Of a stretch of DNA of 64,000 bases, positions 16,964 through 24,292 are shown piece by piece (position 1 is the stretch's first letter; each line of letters begins with the position of its first letter). The stretch comes from Aldehydirespirator sp965204415 (GTDB lineage: Bacteria > Actinomycetota > Acidimicrobiia > Acidimicrobiales > Aldehydirespiratoraceae), in assembly GCA_965204415.1 (NCBI GenBank), contig CBDBEL010000002.1, positions 248,001-312,000 on the forward strand, given 5' to 3'. The notes beneath the pieces are model-generated. The model did no database searches. It had not been told where the DNA came from and saw only the letters and a list, made by a program, of their open reading frames with translations. The position numbers were made by a program, and so were the translations under genes.

Positions 16964-17400
16964 ACTGCGAGCTGTCGAACAGCGGGCCGTCGAAGGGCCA
17001 GATCGATAGTTCCGCATTGTTGGTCAACGCCGGTGCCAGCAGGTCCCTCCATCCGGAGATGGGATAGAAGCGTCCTTTTGTCGAAATGCGTGATCGCGAC
17101 GGAGCCGGGCAGTAGGAGTCGTCCCACTCGCCGCGACCGAAGCGTGGCAGCGCGTCAACGAAGTTGGACAGTCCGACCTTGGCCGCATATTGCGCTGGCA
17201 GGCCGATGGGAAAGTCGAAGCCGGCCAACACCGCGGCATCCGCTTCCAGATTGCCGCGCAGCCGGCGGAAGTACGAGGAGAGACATCCGACCATGCTCGG
17301 AGCGCTGACGAGGTAGTGGCCGTCGGCCTCCAGCGCGGCAGCCGCATACCACCGCTTGTTCGCATCCTTGCTCCAGTCAGCATGGGCGCCCAGCATGGGT
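16923..17400 (-). pseudogene. fragment B of the HTH-RNase-H-like protein family
   Basis: The minus strand encodes HADWSKDANKRWYAAAALEADG, LAGFDFPIGLPAQYA, then FYPISGWRDLLAPAL and LSIWPFDGPLFDSSQF before diverging. Compared with the intact gene at 18212, about 47 residues between FYP and ISGWRD are deleted and the C-terminal third is missing. The HTH N-terminus is also absent. It follows copy B of the 139-residue gene in the same order as fragment A follows copy A. Confidence 0.7.
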
Positions 17401-17496
17401 GCCCAGCGCGGGCTTGTGTATGGACTTGCCTGCCGTGGGCTGGAGTTGGGTGCTAGCCGGTGGGTGCTCGGTGGTCGGGCAGGTGAAAGCGCAGGG

Positions 17497-17991
17497 CTAC
17501 GCCGGCGGAGCGACTGGTCCGCTTCGGCTGCGCGACCGGCGGAGCGGCGATCGCTGATGGCGTGCCTGCTCGTCATTCTGGAAGGGTCTTGATGGAACTC
17601 TCCGCCACACACAAGAGCATCTCGATGACCCATTCGACTGCCTCGACCGCCTCGGCTGCCACCCCGGGGCTTGGCGCTCGCCGCACGTGGCCCACTGCCA
17701 GTAGCAGGTGGTCTCGCGGCGGCCGGCCATCAAGAACAGGGTCGGCACCCACCATCCGCTGTGCTCCCGCGCCCCGGACAGGACCACGCAAGGCAGGTCG
17801 GCATGGGGCTCGGCCACCACCGCTCCGGGCCCTCTCCGCGACCACTCGAACCGCCACGACCCGTGGACCATGTCCTCCAGCCAGCCCGCCGCGGCCGCCT
17901 CGGCCTCGTCTCGGTCAGCGGTGCCGGCGGACTGGAACGCCTCCGCCGCGACTGGCGCCAGCGGCAACTCCACCACGGCCTGAGAAGCCAT
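17497..17991 (-). pseudogene. 139-aa protein, copy B, frameshifted
   Basis: This copy is nearly identical to the gene at 15263-15682 for its first 107 residues. Around 17664-17670 it reads CCACCCCGGGG where copy A has CCACCTTCGGGG, a one-base loss that shifts the frame, so the open frame continues into an unrelated tail. The original C-terminus (EWVIEMLLCVAESSIK) is still readable in another frame. A further insertion of about 35 bases, flanked by CCGGCGGAGCG, lies downstream. It is probably non-functional. Confidence 0.65.
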
Positions 17992-18052
17992 GGGCTCACG
18001 CTAGCCGCCCGTCACCTCGGACATGTCAGAGGCCAGGGGGGACGGTGAGGGG

Positions 18053-18202
18053 CTAGTTGCTCATGACGAAATTGCCGCCCCACATAGTGATGTGGAATCG
18101 CTTCAGGAAGTCCATCCCCAATAGCACGTCATAGCCGGTGGGCTGGTGCGGCAGTTCGAACTCTGTGATTTCTAGTCGAAGGTGGACGACCTCGAAGGTC
18201 AC
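18053..18202 (-). pseudogene. retropepsin-like aspartyl protease C-terminal fragment
   Basis: A 49-codon frame from a GTG at 18202 encodes PTGYDVLLGMDFLKRFHIT and MWGGNFVMSN. The LLGMDFL motif followed by a short strand is the usual end of bacterial retropepsin-like domains. The catalytic DTG part is absent, so this is a truncated remnant or a free-standing small ORF. It begins 10 bases after the stop of the gene at 18212. Confidence 0.45.
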
Positions 18203-18211
18203 GAGCCCGTC

Positions 18212-19624
18212 TCAGCGGGTCTTCTTGGGCGTTGAGGTGCGTTCGTACATGCCTCCCTCGTCCGCGATCTCGACCGTGCGGTCGAGCGACTCACGGCGCC
18301 GGGAGGAGCGGTGCCCGTCGTCGGCGTCTGAGTAGCCGAGCATCCAGCCCTCTATCCGTGTCGTGTGGTCTTGTGGCTCGCCGGGCGCGAGATTGCCGAG
18401 GACGACATTGAGCATGCCCAACAGGCCCACGACGGCATCGAAGGGATCCTCCCCGTCTTTGCGCGGGCCGAAGCCATCTTCAATCTCGTCTTGGAGCTCC
18501 TTGGTCAGGCGCACACCGTTGGTGCCCGCCCAGTCGCGGACGGTCGAGGCGTCTGCGGCGCGGTCCGACTGCCGCTTCTTCGATCCTGTCGAGATTCCGA
18601 GGTCTAGATGCCGATACGTCGTTGCGGGATACGTCTCCGTGACGACAACTCCCGGCCGCTCTAGAAGATCGCTCAGGCGGCCGTCGAAGGGCCAGATCGA
18701 CAGCTGGGCTTCGCTCACCAAGGCTGGCACCAGCAGATCCCTCCAGCCAGAGATCGCTGACCTGCCGACTTGCTTGCTGCCCACCAGCCAGAACATCGCT
18801 TCAGCACGACTGCTGCGCTCGCAGTGACGCTTCAGGTCGCTGAAGTCCTGCATATCCAGTCCGTGGACCAGATCCTTCCTGGTGGTCCCCTTTGAGTCTC
18901 CGCCTGGATAGAAGGGCCTGCCGATGGAGATGTCTGATCGCGAACGAGCCGGCTCGTAGAAGTCGCTCCACTCGTGGCGGCCGAGTCTGCGCAGCGCCCT
19001 GCGAAAGTCGGTGAGTCCAGCCATCGCGGCGTAGCGCGCGGGCAGGCCGATCGGAAAGTCGAACCCGGCGAGAACAGTGCTGCCCGGACCGGCGCACTCG
19101 CGCAGTCGGCCGAGGTAGGTGTCAACAGGTCCGACTGGCGCCGGAGCGTCGACCCAATAGCGGCCATTATCGTCCAGCGCCGCAGCCGCATACCACCGCT
19201 TCTTCGGATCCTTGCTCCAGTCGGCGTGTGCGACCAGGGCCGGCTGCGTGCGTATCTGGATCGATGCAGCGAAGCGGTGAGTCCTATCGTGCAGTGCGCT
19301 CACCCTCGGCCTGCTCCTCGGCTGCGAATCGGCGAGTACCGGGCCGTACTTGTGCTGGGCGGCCTGCTTGCTGACGCCGAGCATGGTGCCGATCTCTGCC
19401 CAGGTTCTGCGCTGCTGGCGAGCCTCCCATACCGCTTCGAGGATTGCCGCGTCGATCTCCCTGCGCAGATCGGTCAGCCTGGTGATGGCCTGCAAAGCAC
19501 TCGTATCGGCAGGCTCCAGATCGGCCGGGCTCACGCTGTCGGCCCATGCCTCGAAGGCCTCGGCCCGCTCGTCCCACCAACGCTCGGACACGCGGTCGGG
19601 CTGCGGTGTCAGATCGTCGTTCAT
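18212..19624 (-). CDS. HTH domain plus RNase-H-like (DUF429-type) protein
   Basis: This 470-residue protein has two parts. Residues 1-105 carry a helix-turn-helix (RRTWAEIGTMLGVSKQAAQH). From about residue 130 an RNase-H-like fold is suggested by HADWSKDPKKRWYAAAAL, LAGFDFPIGLPARYA, ETYPATTYRHLDLG and DPFDAVVGLLGML, with acidic residues spaced as in DUF429. I chose the ATG at 19624, five bases after the toxin-like gene and preceded by AAGGAT. It is the only intact member of a family that also left fragments at 14930 and 16923. Nuclease activity is inferred from fold only. Confidence 0.6.
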   Translation of the reverse strand: MNDDLTPQPDRVSERWWDERAEAFEAWADSVSPADLEPADTSALQAITRLTDLRREIDAAILEAVWEARQQRRTWAEIGTMLGVSKQAAQHKYGPVLADSQPRSRPRVSALHDRTHRFAASIQIRTQPALVAHADWSKDPKKRWYAAAALDDNGRYWVDAPAPVGPVDTYLGRLRECAGPGSTVLAGFDFPIGLPARYAAMAGLTDFRRALRRLGRHEWSDFYEPARSRSDISIGRPFYPGGDSKGTTRKDLVHGLDMQDFSDLKRHCERSSRAEAMFWLVGSKQVGRSAISGWRDLLVPALVSEAQLSIWPFDGRLSDLLERPGVVVTETYPATTYRHLDLGISTGSKKRQSDRAADASTVRDWAGTNGVRLTKELQDEIEDGFGPRKDGEDPFDAVVGLLGMLNVVLGNLAPGEPQDHTTRIEGWMLGYSDADDGHRSSRRRESLDRTVEIADEGGMYERTSTPKKTR

Positions 19625-19628
19625 GGTC

Positions 19629-19856
19629 TCACATCCTTGGCCGGAACTTGGGCCGGGCGGGCATGGCGTGGACAATGCGCGCCTGATCATCACGAGCCAC
19701 CACACCGACCTCGAGGAGTTCGCCTGTTGTCGACGGCCCGACGAACATCGTGAAGCCTGGCTCATCTCCCGGGAAGGCTCGTAAGTGGTGTCTGAGTGCG
19801 TGTTGCATGTCTTCGTCGGAGATCCCGTGCTTGCGGGCGCTGGCAGTGGTCTCCAC
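19629..19856 (-). CDS. small BrnT/DUF4258-like toxin candidate
   Basis: This 75-residue basic protein has ASARKHGISDEDMQHALRHH, then FVGPSTTGELLEVGVV and a final RIVHAMPARPKFR. This layout is shared by small toxins that lie next to antitoxins in actinobacteria. Its usual partner would be a short DNA-binding protein. Here the next gene, five bases downstream, begins with an HTH region fused to a larger domain. A relic of its 3' end is found at 15989-16032, so the locus was duplicated. Confidence 0.5.
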   Translation of the reverse strand: METTASARKHGISDEDMQHALRHHLRAFPGDEPGFTMFVGPSTTGELLEVGVVARDDQARIVHAMPARPKFRPRM

Positions 19857-20096
19857 CGGGGAAGCCTGCCGTCAGCCTATTCCGTTGTCAACATCTATTG
19901 ACGATCTGGTTCGCGTCCGGTGCACCTCCTCGTCGGGCCCGACGATGCGCACCGCCAGCGACCCGGCGGCACGGGCGCCGCGAGCTCCGTCCGGGATAGC
20001 TGACAGCCGCCACCGCTAGCAGGGCATGAGTGCTCATCGACGGCGGGCCGCTGCGACGTTCACGGGCGCCGACCACGGCCACTAGAGACGGTGACG

Positions 20097-20540
20097 CTAT
20101 GGCTCTGGGCCCAGCGGATCGCGGGTGGTGAGCTTGGGGAACATCGAGAAGTCCCGGTCTCTGGTCAGCAGCGCTTCGACGCCGTGGGCCACGCAGATGG
20201 CCGCGATGCGGGCATCGTGCACGATCCCGCCGGCGATCCGCGGGCGGTCGGCGAAGTCCCTGAGAGTCTCCATGAAGTGCTCGGTCTCTCCGATCAGGCG
20301 GTTCGAAGGCGATTCCGTCCAGGCAGAGAGCTGCCGCCACGCCTGCTGCGGGGTGGACGCCCCGTCTCTCCAGATGCGGCGGTTCGTGACGACGCTGAGG
20401 AACTCATAGCAGCACGGCCATGGGATCGCCCACGGCCGGTCTCCCTCCGCGAGGGCCCGCAGCACGCGGTGCGCGGTCTCGCCGTGACGGGACTCGCGCC
20501 GGTGTGCAGGGACGAGGACGTTCGTGTCTACGGCGAGCAT
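20097..20540 (-). CDS. vapC: VapC-type PIN-domain toxin
   Basis: This 147-residue PIN-domain ribonuclease has the acidic metal-binding residues in order: AVDTNVLVPAH at the N-terminus, CYEFLSVV near residue 45, and GIVHDARIAAIC with LLTRDRDF in the C-terminal half. VapC toxins cut tRNA or rRNA when not bound by VapB. The ATG overlaps the stop of the antitoxin gene (ATGA at 20540-20543), so the pair is coupled. It is the first of two VapBC pairs within 1.5 kb. Confidence 0.88.
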   Translation of the reverse strand: MLAVDTNVLVPAHRRESRHGETAHRVLRALAEGDRPWAIPWPCCYEFLSVVTNRRIWRDGASTPQQAWRQLSAWTESPSNRLIGETEHFMETLRDFADRPRIAGGIVHDARIAAICVAHGVEALLTRDRDFSMFPKLTTRDPLGPEP

Positions 20541-20782
20541 CACCCCGTGTCGCCCCCATAGATCAGCTCCCGCAGTTCCGGCCAGGAGAGTCTCTCCAGC
20601 GGGTCGGGCGCATCGGGGTCGCCCACGCGCGCGTCGGGGAGCCGGTACGCGACCGGCTGCGGCGCCGCGAGCACTAGGCGCAGCCCGTCCTCTACGACGG
20701 CCCTCAGCGGCCGTCCGGTCGTCTTGGCTCGATGCTTGGCCCGTGCGAGCAGCTCGTCCTGGATGTCCAACGTCGTCTTCAC
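20540..20782 (-). CDS. vapB: VapB-type ribbon-helix-helix antitoxin
   Basis: This 80-residue antitoxin starts at a GTG with MKTTLDIQDELLARAKHRAK, the short beta-strand and helix of a ribbon-helix-helix DNA-binding domain. The C-terminal tail (PLERLSWPELRELIYGG) would bind the toxin. A perfect 7+7 palindrome (20808-20824) lies 26 bases upstream and is the likely autoregulatory operator. Confidence 0.85.
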   Translation of the reverse strand: MKTTLDIQDELLARAKHRAKTTGRPLRAVVEDGLRLVLAAPQPVAYRLPDARVGDPDAPDPLERLSWPELRELIYGGDTG

Positions 20783-20807
20783 GTTCCCATAGTAGCCATA
20801 CTGCAGA

Positions 20808-20824
20808 ATATGGCAATGCCATAT
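20808..20824 (-). promoter_or_regulatory. palindromic operator candidate upstream of vapB
   Basis: ATATGGC-AAT-GCCATAT is a perfect inverted repeat of 7 bases with a 3-base centre, in AT-rich DNA directly upstream of vapB. Ribbon-helix-helix antitoxins typically bind such short palindromes to repress their operon. Assignment is by position and symmetry. Confidence 0.55.
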
Positions 20825-20905
20825 CCTCTGGACACTACTTGTTCGGATCCTTGCGCCAGTCAGCGTGCAGCACCACCTCCTCCTCGGTCAGGCAGGGAAG
20901 CAACG

Positions 20906-21334
20906 TCACCCGGCCAGGGGATTCTCCCAGCGGGCCTCGGGGAAGCGGGCGAAATCGGTGTCGGCACTCATGATGGTCAAGCCGTTCTCGATGGCGAGCG
21001 CCGCCAGCATGGCGTCAGGAACGAGGTTGGCCGTGACGCCATGCGTGACGATCAGCTCTCCCAGGATGGCGGCGGTGCGCTCAGTGGCGGGCGGGATCCA
21101 TGTCGGCCCGGCGTCCAGCCAACGCTTGACGCAGGTCCAGGCCTGTTCGGCGCCCAAGGGGTTCGTACTCGAGCGGGGATTCGTGATGATGCGAACGAAC
21201 GCACCCACCGACTGCCACGGAAGCGCCAGGCGGCGCCTGCCCCTCAGCGCAGCCTCCAGCCATCGCTCAGCGTTCTTGTTGTGCACGGAGGCGCGGTCTA
21301 CTGCATAGAGCAGCAGGTTGGCGTCGACCAGCAC
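20906..21334 (-). CDS. vapC: VapC-type PIN-domain toxin (second pair)
   Basis: This 142-residue PIN-domain protein has MLVDANLLLYAVD at the N-terminus, WQSVGAFVRI in the middle, and VPDAMLAALAIENGL with SADTDFARFP near the end. These are the conserved acidic positions of the fold. The GTG start lies three bases after the stop of its antitoxin gene. It differs clearly in sequence from the VapC at 20097, so the two pairs are separate acquisitions and not a duplication. Confidence 0.88.
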   Translation of the reverse strand: MLVDANLLLYAVDRASVHNKNAERWLEAALRGRRRLALPWQSVGAFVRIITNPRSSTNPLGAEQAWTCVKRWLDAGPTWIPPATERTAAILGELIVTHGVTANLVPDAMLAALAIENGLTIMSADTDFARFPEARWENPLAG

Positions 21335-21337
21335 GGG

Positions 21338-21574
21338 TCAGTCGGGTTCGTCGTCGAGTTCGTCGAGCAGCGCCAGCACCTCGCCGATGTTGGTGACATC
21401 CATCTTCAAGCCGATGTCGTAGCTCTGATGCACGTACTGCGAGGCCGGCTCGGGCTTGGCCAGACCCTCGCGTGCGAGACGGTTGAGGGCCTCGCTGACG
21501 CCGATTCCCTCCGATCTCCGCAGCTGCTCCACGGCCGCGGCCACATCGTCGGCCAGAGTCACGGTTGTGCGCAT
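21338..21574 (-). CDS. vapB: VapB-type ribbon-helix-helix antitoxin (second pair)
   Basis: This 78-residue antitoxin starts MRTTVTLADDVAAAVEQLRR, a ribbon-helix-helix N-terminus, with SYDIGLKMDVTNIGEVLALL as the toxin-binding tail. I prefer the ATG at 21574 to the GTG at 21580. A TACACT box at 21586-21581 would place transcription start on or next to this ATG, so the mRNA may be leaderless, as is frequent in actinobacteria. A 12-base palindrome sits just upstream. Confidence 0.85.
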   Translation of the reverse strand: MRTTVTLADDVAAAVEQLRRSEGIGVSEALNRLAREGLAKPEPASQYVHQSYDIGLKMDVTNIGEVLALLDELDDEPD

Positions 21575-21586
21575 ACTCACAGTGTA

Positions 21587-21598
21587 GCATCATGATGC
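21587..21598 (-). promoter_or_regulatory. palindromic operator candidate for the second vapBC
   Basis: GCATCATGATGC is a perfect 12-base palindrome 13 bases upstream of the vapB ATG, next to the TACACT promoter box. Its position fits autorepression by the VapB ribbon-helix-helix dimer. Confidence 0.55.
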
Positions 21599-21738
21599 GC
21601 TATAGATCGCATATGAATGCCAATCTCCCCTGGCTATCCTGCTTCGGCGATGAGTCCGTGGATGGCGCTAGTGACCGTCGCCGGGTCGGGGGCGGGCCGG
21701 ATCGCGGCCCTGGCACTGGCCCGCGGGCTGCCCGAGCC

Positions 21739-22932
21739 ATGCTGCTGGTGACGGTCGGGCAGCGGATCGCGAGCAGGATCGCGGCACGCGGGCCGATGCC
21801 GGTGTCGGAGTATGTGGAGGCCTGCCTGTACGACCCCGACGGCGGCTTCTACATGCGGCCCGGCGGGGGCCGAGCCGGGGGACGGTCCGGGCACTTCCTG
21901 ACCGCGCCCGAAGTGGGTCCCCTGTTCGGGACGGTGCTGTCCCGGGCGCTGGACGCCTGGTGGCGCGAGCTGGGCGAGCCCGAACCGTTCACGGTGATCG
22001 ACTCCGGGGCCGGGCCGGGTACGCTGGCCCGCTCGGTGCTGGCCGCGGAGCCGGGCTGCATGGCCGCGGGTGCACTGCGGCTGGTGCTGGTGGAGCTGTC
22101 GCCGGCGCAGCGGGCCCTCCATCCGGAGCATCCGATCGTCACGACCGCGGCCCGAGTCCGCGACGCACTCCCGCAGGGAGCGCCCGCCGGCGTGGTCGTG
22201 GCCAACGAGCTGCTCGACAACCTCCCCTTCGACATCGTCCGCCACACCGCCGACGGGTGGGAGGAACTGCGGGTTACCGTCGATCAAGCCTCAGGCCGTC
22301 GCGGGTTCTCGCTGGTCACGGTGCCGGCTCCCGCGGAGTTGGTGGCGGGTCTGCCCGAGGTGGCGGTCGGGGCGCGCGTCCCCGTTCAACGAGCCGCCCG
22401 CAGCTGGGTGACGGCCGCGCACGAGGCACTCGGAGCGGGCCGGGTCGTGGCCTTCGACTACGGCGCCCACACCCGGGCCCTGGCCGAAAGGGCCGGGCCG
22501 TCGGAGTACGGTGCCGGCACCCCGGCTCTGGCCGTGAGGGCCGGGCCGTCGGACTACGGTGCCGACCGCCGGGCTGGGGCCGGGCCGGGGGACGACCTCG
22601 CTCGCGGTCTGGGATGGTTGCGGACTCACCGGCATCATCAGGGCGGCTCGTCGTGGCTTGTTGAGCCGGGGTCGTGCGACATCTCCGCCGATGTCGCCTT
22701 CGACCAGGTGCAGTCCGTTCACCGCGCCCAGGTGTGCACTCAGGCCGAGTTCCTTCGGGCCCACGGCATCGACGAACTGGTTGCTGAGGGCTACGCAGCA
22801 TGGGCCGAGCGGGCCGATGTCGGCGACTTGCCCGCGCTGCAAGCCCGCAGCCGGGCCCGTGAGGCCGAAGCCCTGCTGGACCCGGCCGGCATGGGTGACT
22901 TCAACGTGCTCGTGTGGTCCGTCGGCCAATAG
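21739..22932 (+). CDS. MidA/NDUFAF7-type SAM-dependent methyltransferase
   Basis: This 397-residue member of the DUF185 family includes human NDUFAF7/MidA-like proteins, which methylate an arginine of the 49-kDa complex I subunit during assembly. Visible signatures are CLYDPDGGFYMRPG, FLTAPEVGPLFG, the SAM loop VIDSGAGPGTLARSVL, VVVANELLDNLPFD and WLVEPGSCDISADVAFD. The ATG at 21739 is the best start; upstream in-frame codons look non-coding. A 48-base tandem duplication (22480-22575) adds a 16-residue repeat ahead of the GSSWLVEPG block. Proximity to the nuo operon fits a role in complex I maturation. Confidence 0.85.
   Translation: MLLVTVGQRIASRIAARGPMPVSEYVEACLYDPDGGFYMRPGGGRAGGRSGHFLTAPEVGPLFGTVLSRALDAWWRELGEPEPFTVIDSGAGPGTLARSVLAAEPGCMAAGALRLVLVELSPAQRALHPEHPIVTTAARVRDALPQGAPAGVVVANELLDNLPFDIVRHTADGWEELRVTVDQASGRRGFSLVTVPAPAELVAGLPEVAVGARVPVQRAARSWVTAAHEALGAGRVVAFDYGAHTRALAERAGPSEYGAGTPALAVRAGPSDYGADRRAGAGPGDDLARGLGWLRTHRHHQGGSSWLVEPGSCDISADVAFDQVQSVHRAQVCTQAEFLRAHGIDELVAEGYAAWAERADVGDLPALQARSRAREAEALLDPAGMGDFNVLVWSVGQ
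22480..22575 (+). repeat. 48-base in-frame tandem duplication in the methyltransferase gene
   Basis: Two 48-base units encode LAERAGPSEYGAGTPA and LAVRAGPSDYGADRRA. The duplication keeps frame and lies in a variable loop before the conserved GSSWLVEPG segment, so the enzyme could remain active. Confidence 0.8.
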
Positions 22933-23024
22933 GCCGAGCGGGACCGGGACATCCGGCTTCCGAGGATGCTTCTGCCAGGCGCTGGCGCCGTCGACGCCGA
23001 GGGCCTGATTGGCTGTGTTGCCGG

Positions 23025-23426
23025 TCAGTCCTGGGATTCGGTCCAGTCGTTGATGGCGGTTTCGCAGGGGCCGACCAGGGGGGCGACCACGGGGTAGCCG
23101 GCGTAGGGGGCCAGCGCTATGAGGGTCTCCCGCAGCTGGTCGGGGGTGAGCTCGCCCCGCCTGAGGGCTGACTGGGCCTGGAGCTTCCACACGTCGGTGG
23201 AGCCCCGGGCCGCGATCACGCCCATTAAGAGCAGGCGCCGGTCCCGGATCGAGAGCACGTCGCGGTCCCACACTTCGGCGAACAGGCTGCGCATCATCAC
23301 GTCGTTGAATGCCATGGTCCCCTCGGGCAGGGCCGGGACCTCGCCCTGGTAGACCTCGGTGATCATGGCGACGCCCCGTTCGTAGGCATCGTCAGCGCGG
23401 GTGTCGGGGGAGTTGTCGGTGCTCAT
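23025..23426 (-). CDS. carboxymuconolactone decarboxylase family protein
   Basis: This 133-residue all-helical protein of the CMD/AhpD-like family contains IRDRRLLLMGVIAARGSTDVW and RGELTPDQLRETLIALAPYA. The redox Cys-x2-Cys of AhpD is absent, so it is closer to the decarboxylase branch or to its many uncharacterised relatives. It is the last gene of a three-gene operon: its ATG overlaps the stop of the dehydrogenase gene (ATGA at 23423-23426). Substrate unknown. Confidence 0.8.
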   Translation of the reverse strand: MSTDNSPDTRADDAYERGVAMITEVYQGEVPALPEGTMAFNDVMMRSLFAEVWDRDVLSIRDRRLLLMGVIAARGSTDVWKLQAQSALRRGELTPDQLRETLIALAPYAGYPVVAPLVGPCETAINDWTESQD

Positions 23427-24292
23427 CGGGGCTCCTCGTTCGATTCGTGGACGTTGTACACCGCGGGCATGGCTGCTTGCACGGCCTCGAGCACAGCCGC
23501 CGCGCCGGGCCGGGTGCGGCCCAGATCCAGCGCCAGCGACAGATCCTTGGTCGCGATCTGAACCTGGGTCTCCAGCATGGTCCGCAGCTCGCCCTGGATG
23601 TGCTCGGCCGGAATCTCCAGCAGGGCGCAGTACTGCTCGGTCAGGGCCCCGAGCTGGCCCGTGAACCGCCACGCCTCCAGCAGCGCTCCCGGCTCGCCGC
23701 CGGTGCTGGCCACCATGTCGCGGGCCGCGGCCGCCGCGGCGAACTGCGCGTAGGTCATCACGTTGACGGCGAGCTTCAAGGCCGCGCCCGCGCCAGGAGG
23801 CCCGGCGTCGATGACCAGCTCGCCGTAGACGTCCAGCAGCTCCCGGGCGGCTGCGGGCATCTCGGCCAGCCCCCCGGCCAGCATCGTCAGGCTGCCGGCC
23901 CGGGCGTTGTCGGCGCCGCCGGCGACGCAGGCGTCGAACACGCTCACGCCCCATCCGGCGGCCACCTCGCGGGCCGCGAGAACGGTGTCGGGATGGACGG
24001 TGGAGTGGATGAGCACGCACAGCCCGTCATGGGCGCCCTCGACGAGGCCACCGGGTCCCGACAGCACCGCCTCGATGTGGGCGGCGGCCGGCACGCACAC
24101 GCTCACGACATCGCTGGCCCGGGCCACCTCGGCCGCGCTCGCGGCCGGCGCCGCGCCCGCCGACACCGCCGCCTGCACCGCGGCAGGATCGAGGTCGTGG
24201 ACGGCGACCCCGGTGCCGCCCGCTTGGCCGGAGAGGTGCTCGGCCATGGCCGAGCCCATCATGCCCAGCCCTATGTAGCCGTACCGGGTCAC
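23423..24292 (-). CDS. 3-hydroxyisobutyrate dehydrogenase-like NAD(P)-binding protein
   Basis: This 289-residue beta-hydroxyacid dehydrogenase has an N-terminal Rossmann motif YIGLGMMGSAMAEHL, the substrate-binding stretch DACVAGGADNARAGSLTMLA and the catalytic-lysine region GAALKLAVNVMTYAQF. Such enzymes reduce or oxidise small beta-hydroxy acids. The GTG start overlaps the P450 stop (GTGA at 24289-24292) and its stop overlaps the next gene, so the P450, this gene and the CMD-like gene form one coupled operon. Confidence 0.85.
   Translation of the reverse strand: MTRYGYIGLGMMGSAMAEHLSGQAGGTGVAVHDLDPAAVQAAVSAGAAPAASAAEVARASDVVSVCVPAAAHIEAVLSGPGGLVEGAHDGLCVLIHSTVHPDTVLAAREVAAGWGVSVFDACVAGGADNARAGSLTMLAGGLAEMPAAARELLDVYGELVIDAGPPGAGAALKLAVNVMTYAQFAAAAAARDMVASTGGEPGALLEAWRFTGQLGALTEQYCALLEIPAEHIQGELRTMLETQVQIATKDLSLALDLGRTRPGAAAVLEAVQAAMPAVYNVHESNEEPR

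Noticed and set aside
21565..21738. N-terminal extension of the MidA-like gene to 21565
   Set aside because: The added 58 residues resemble no MidA protein and run through the vapB operator region.
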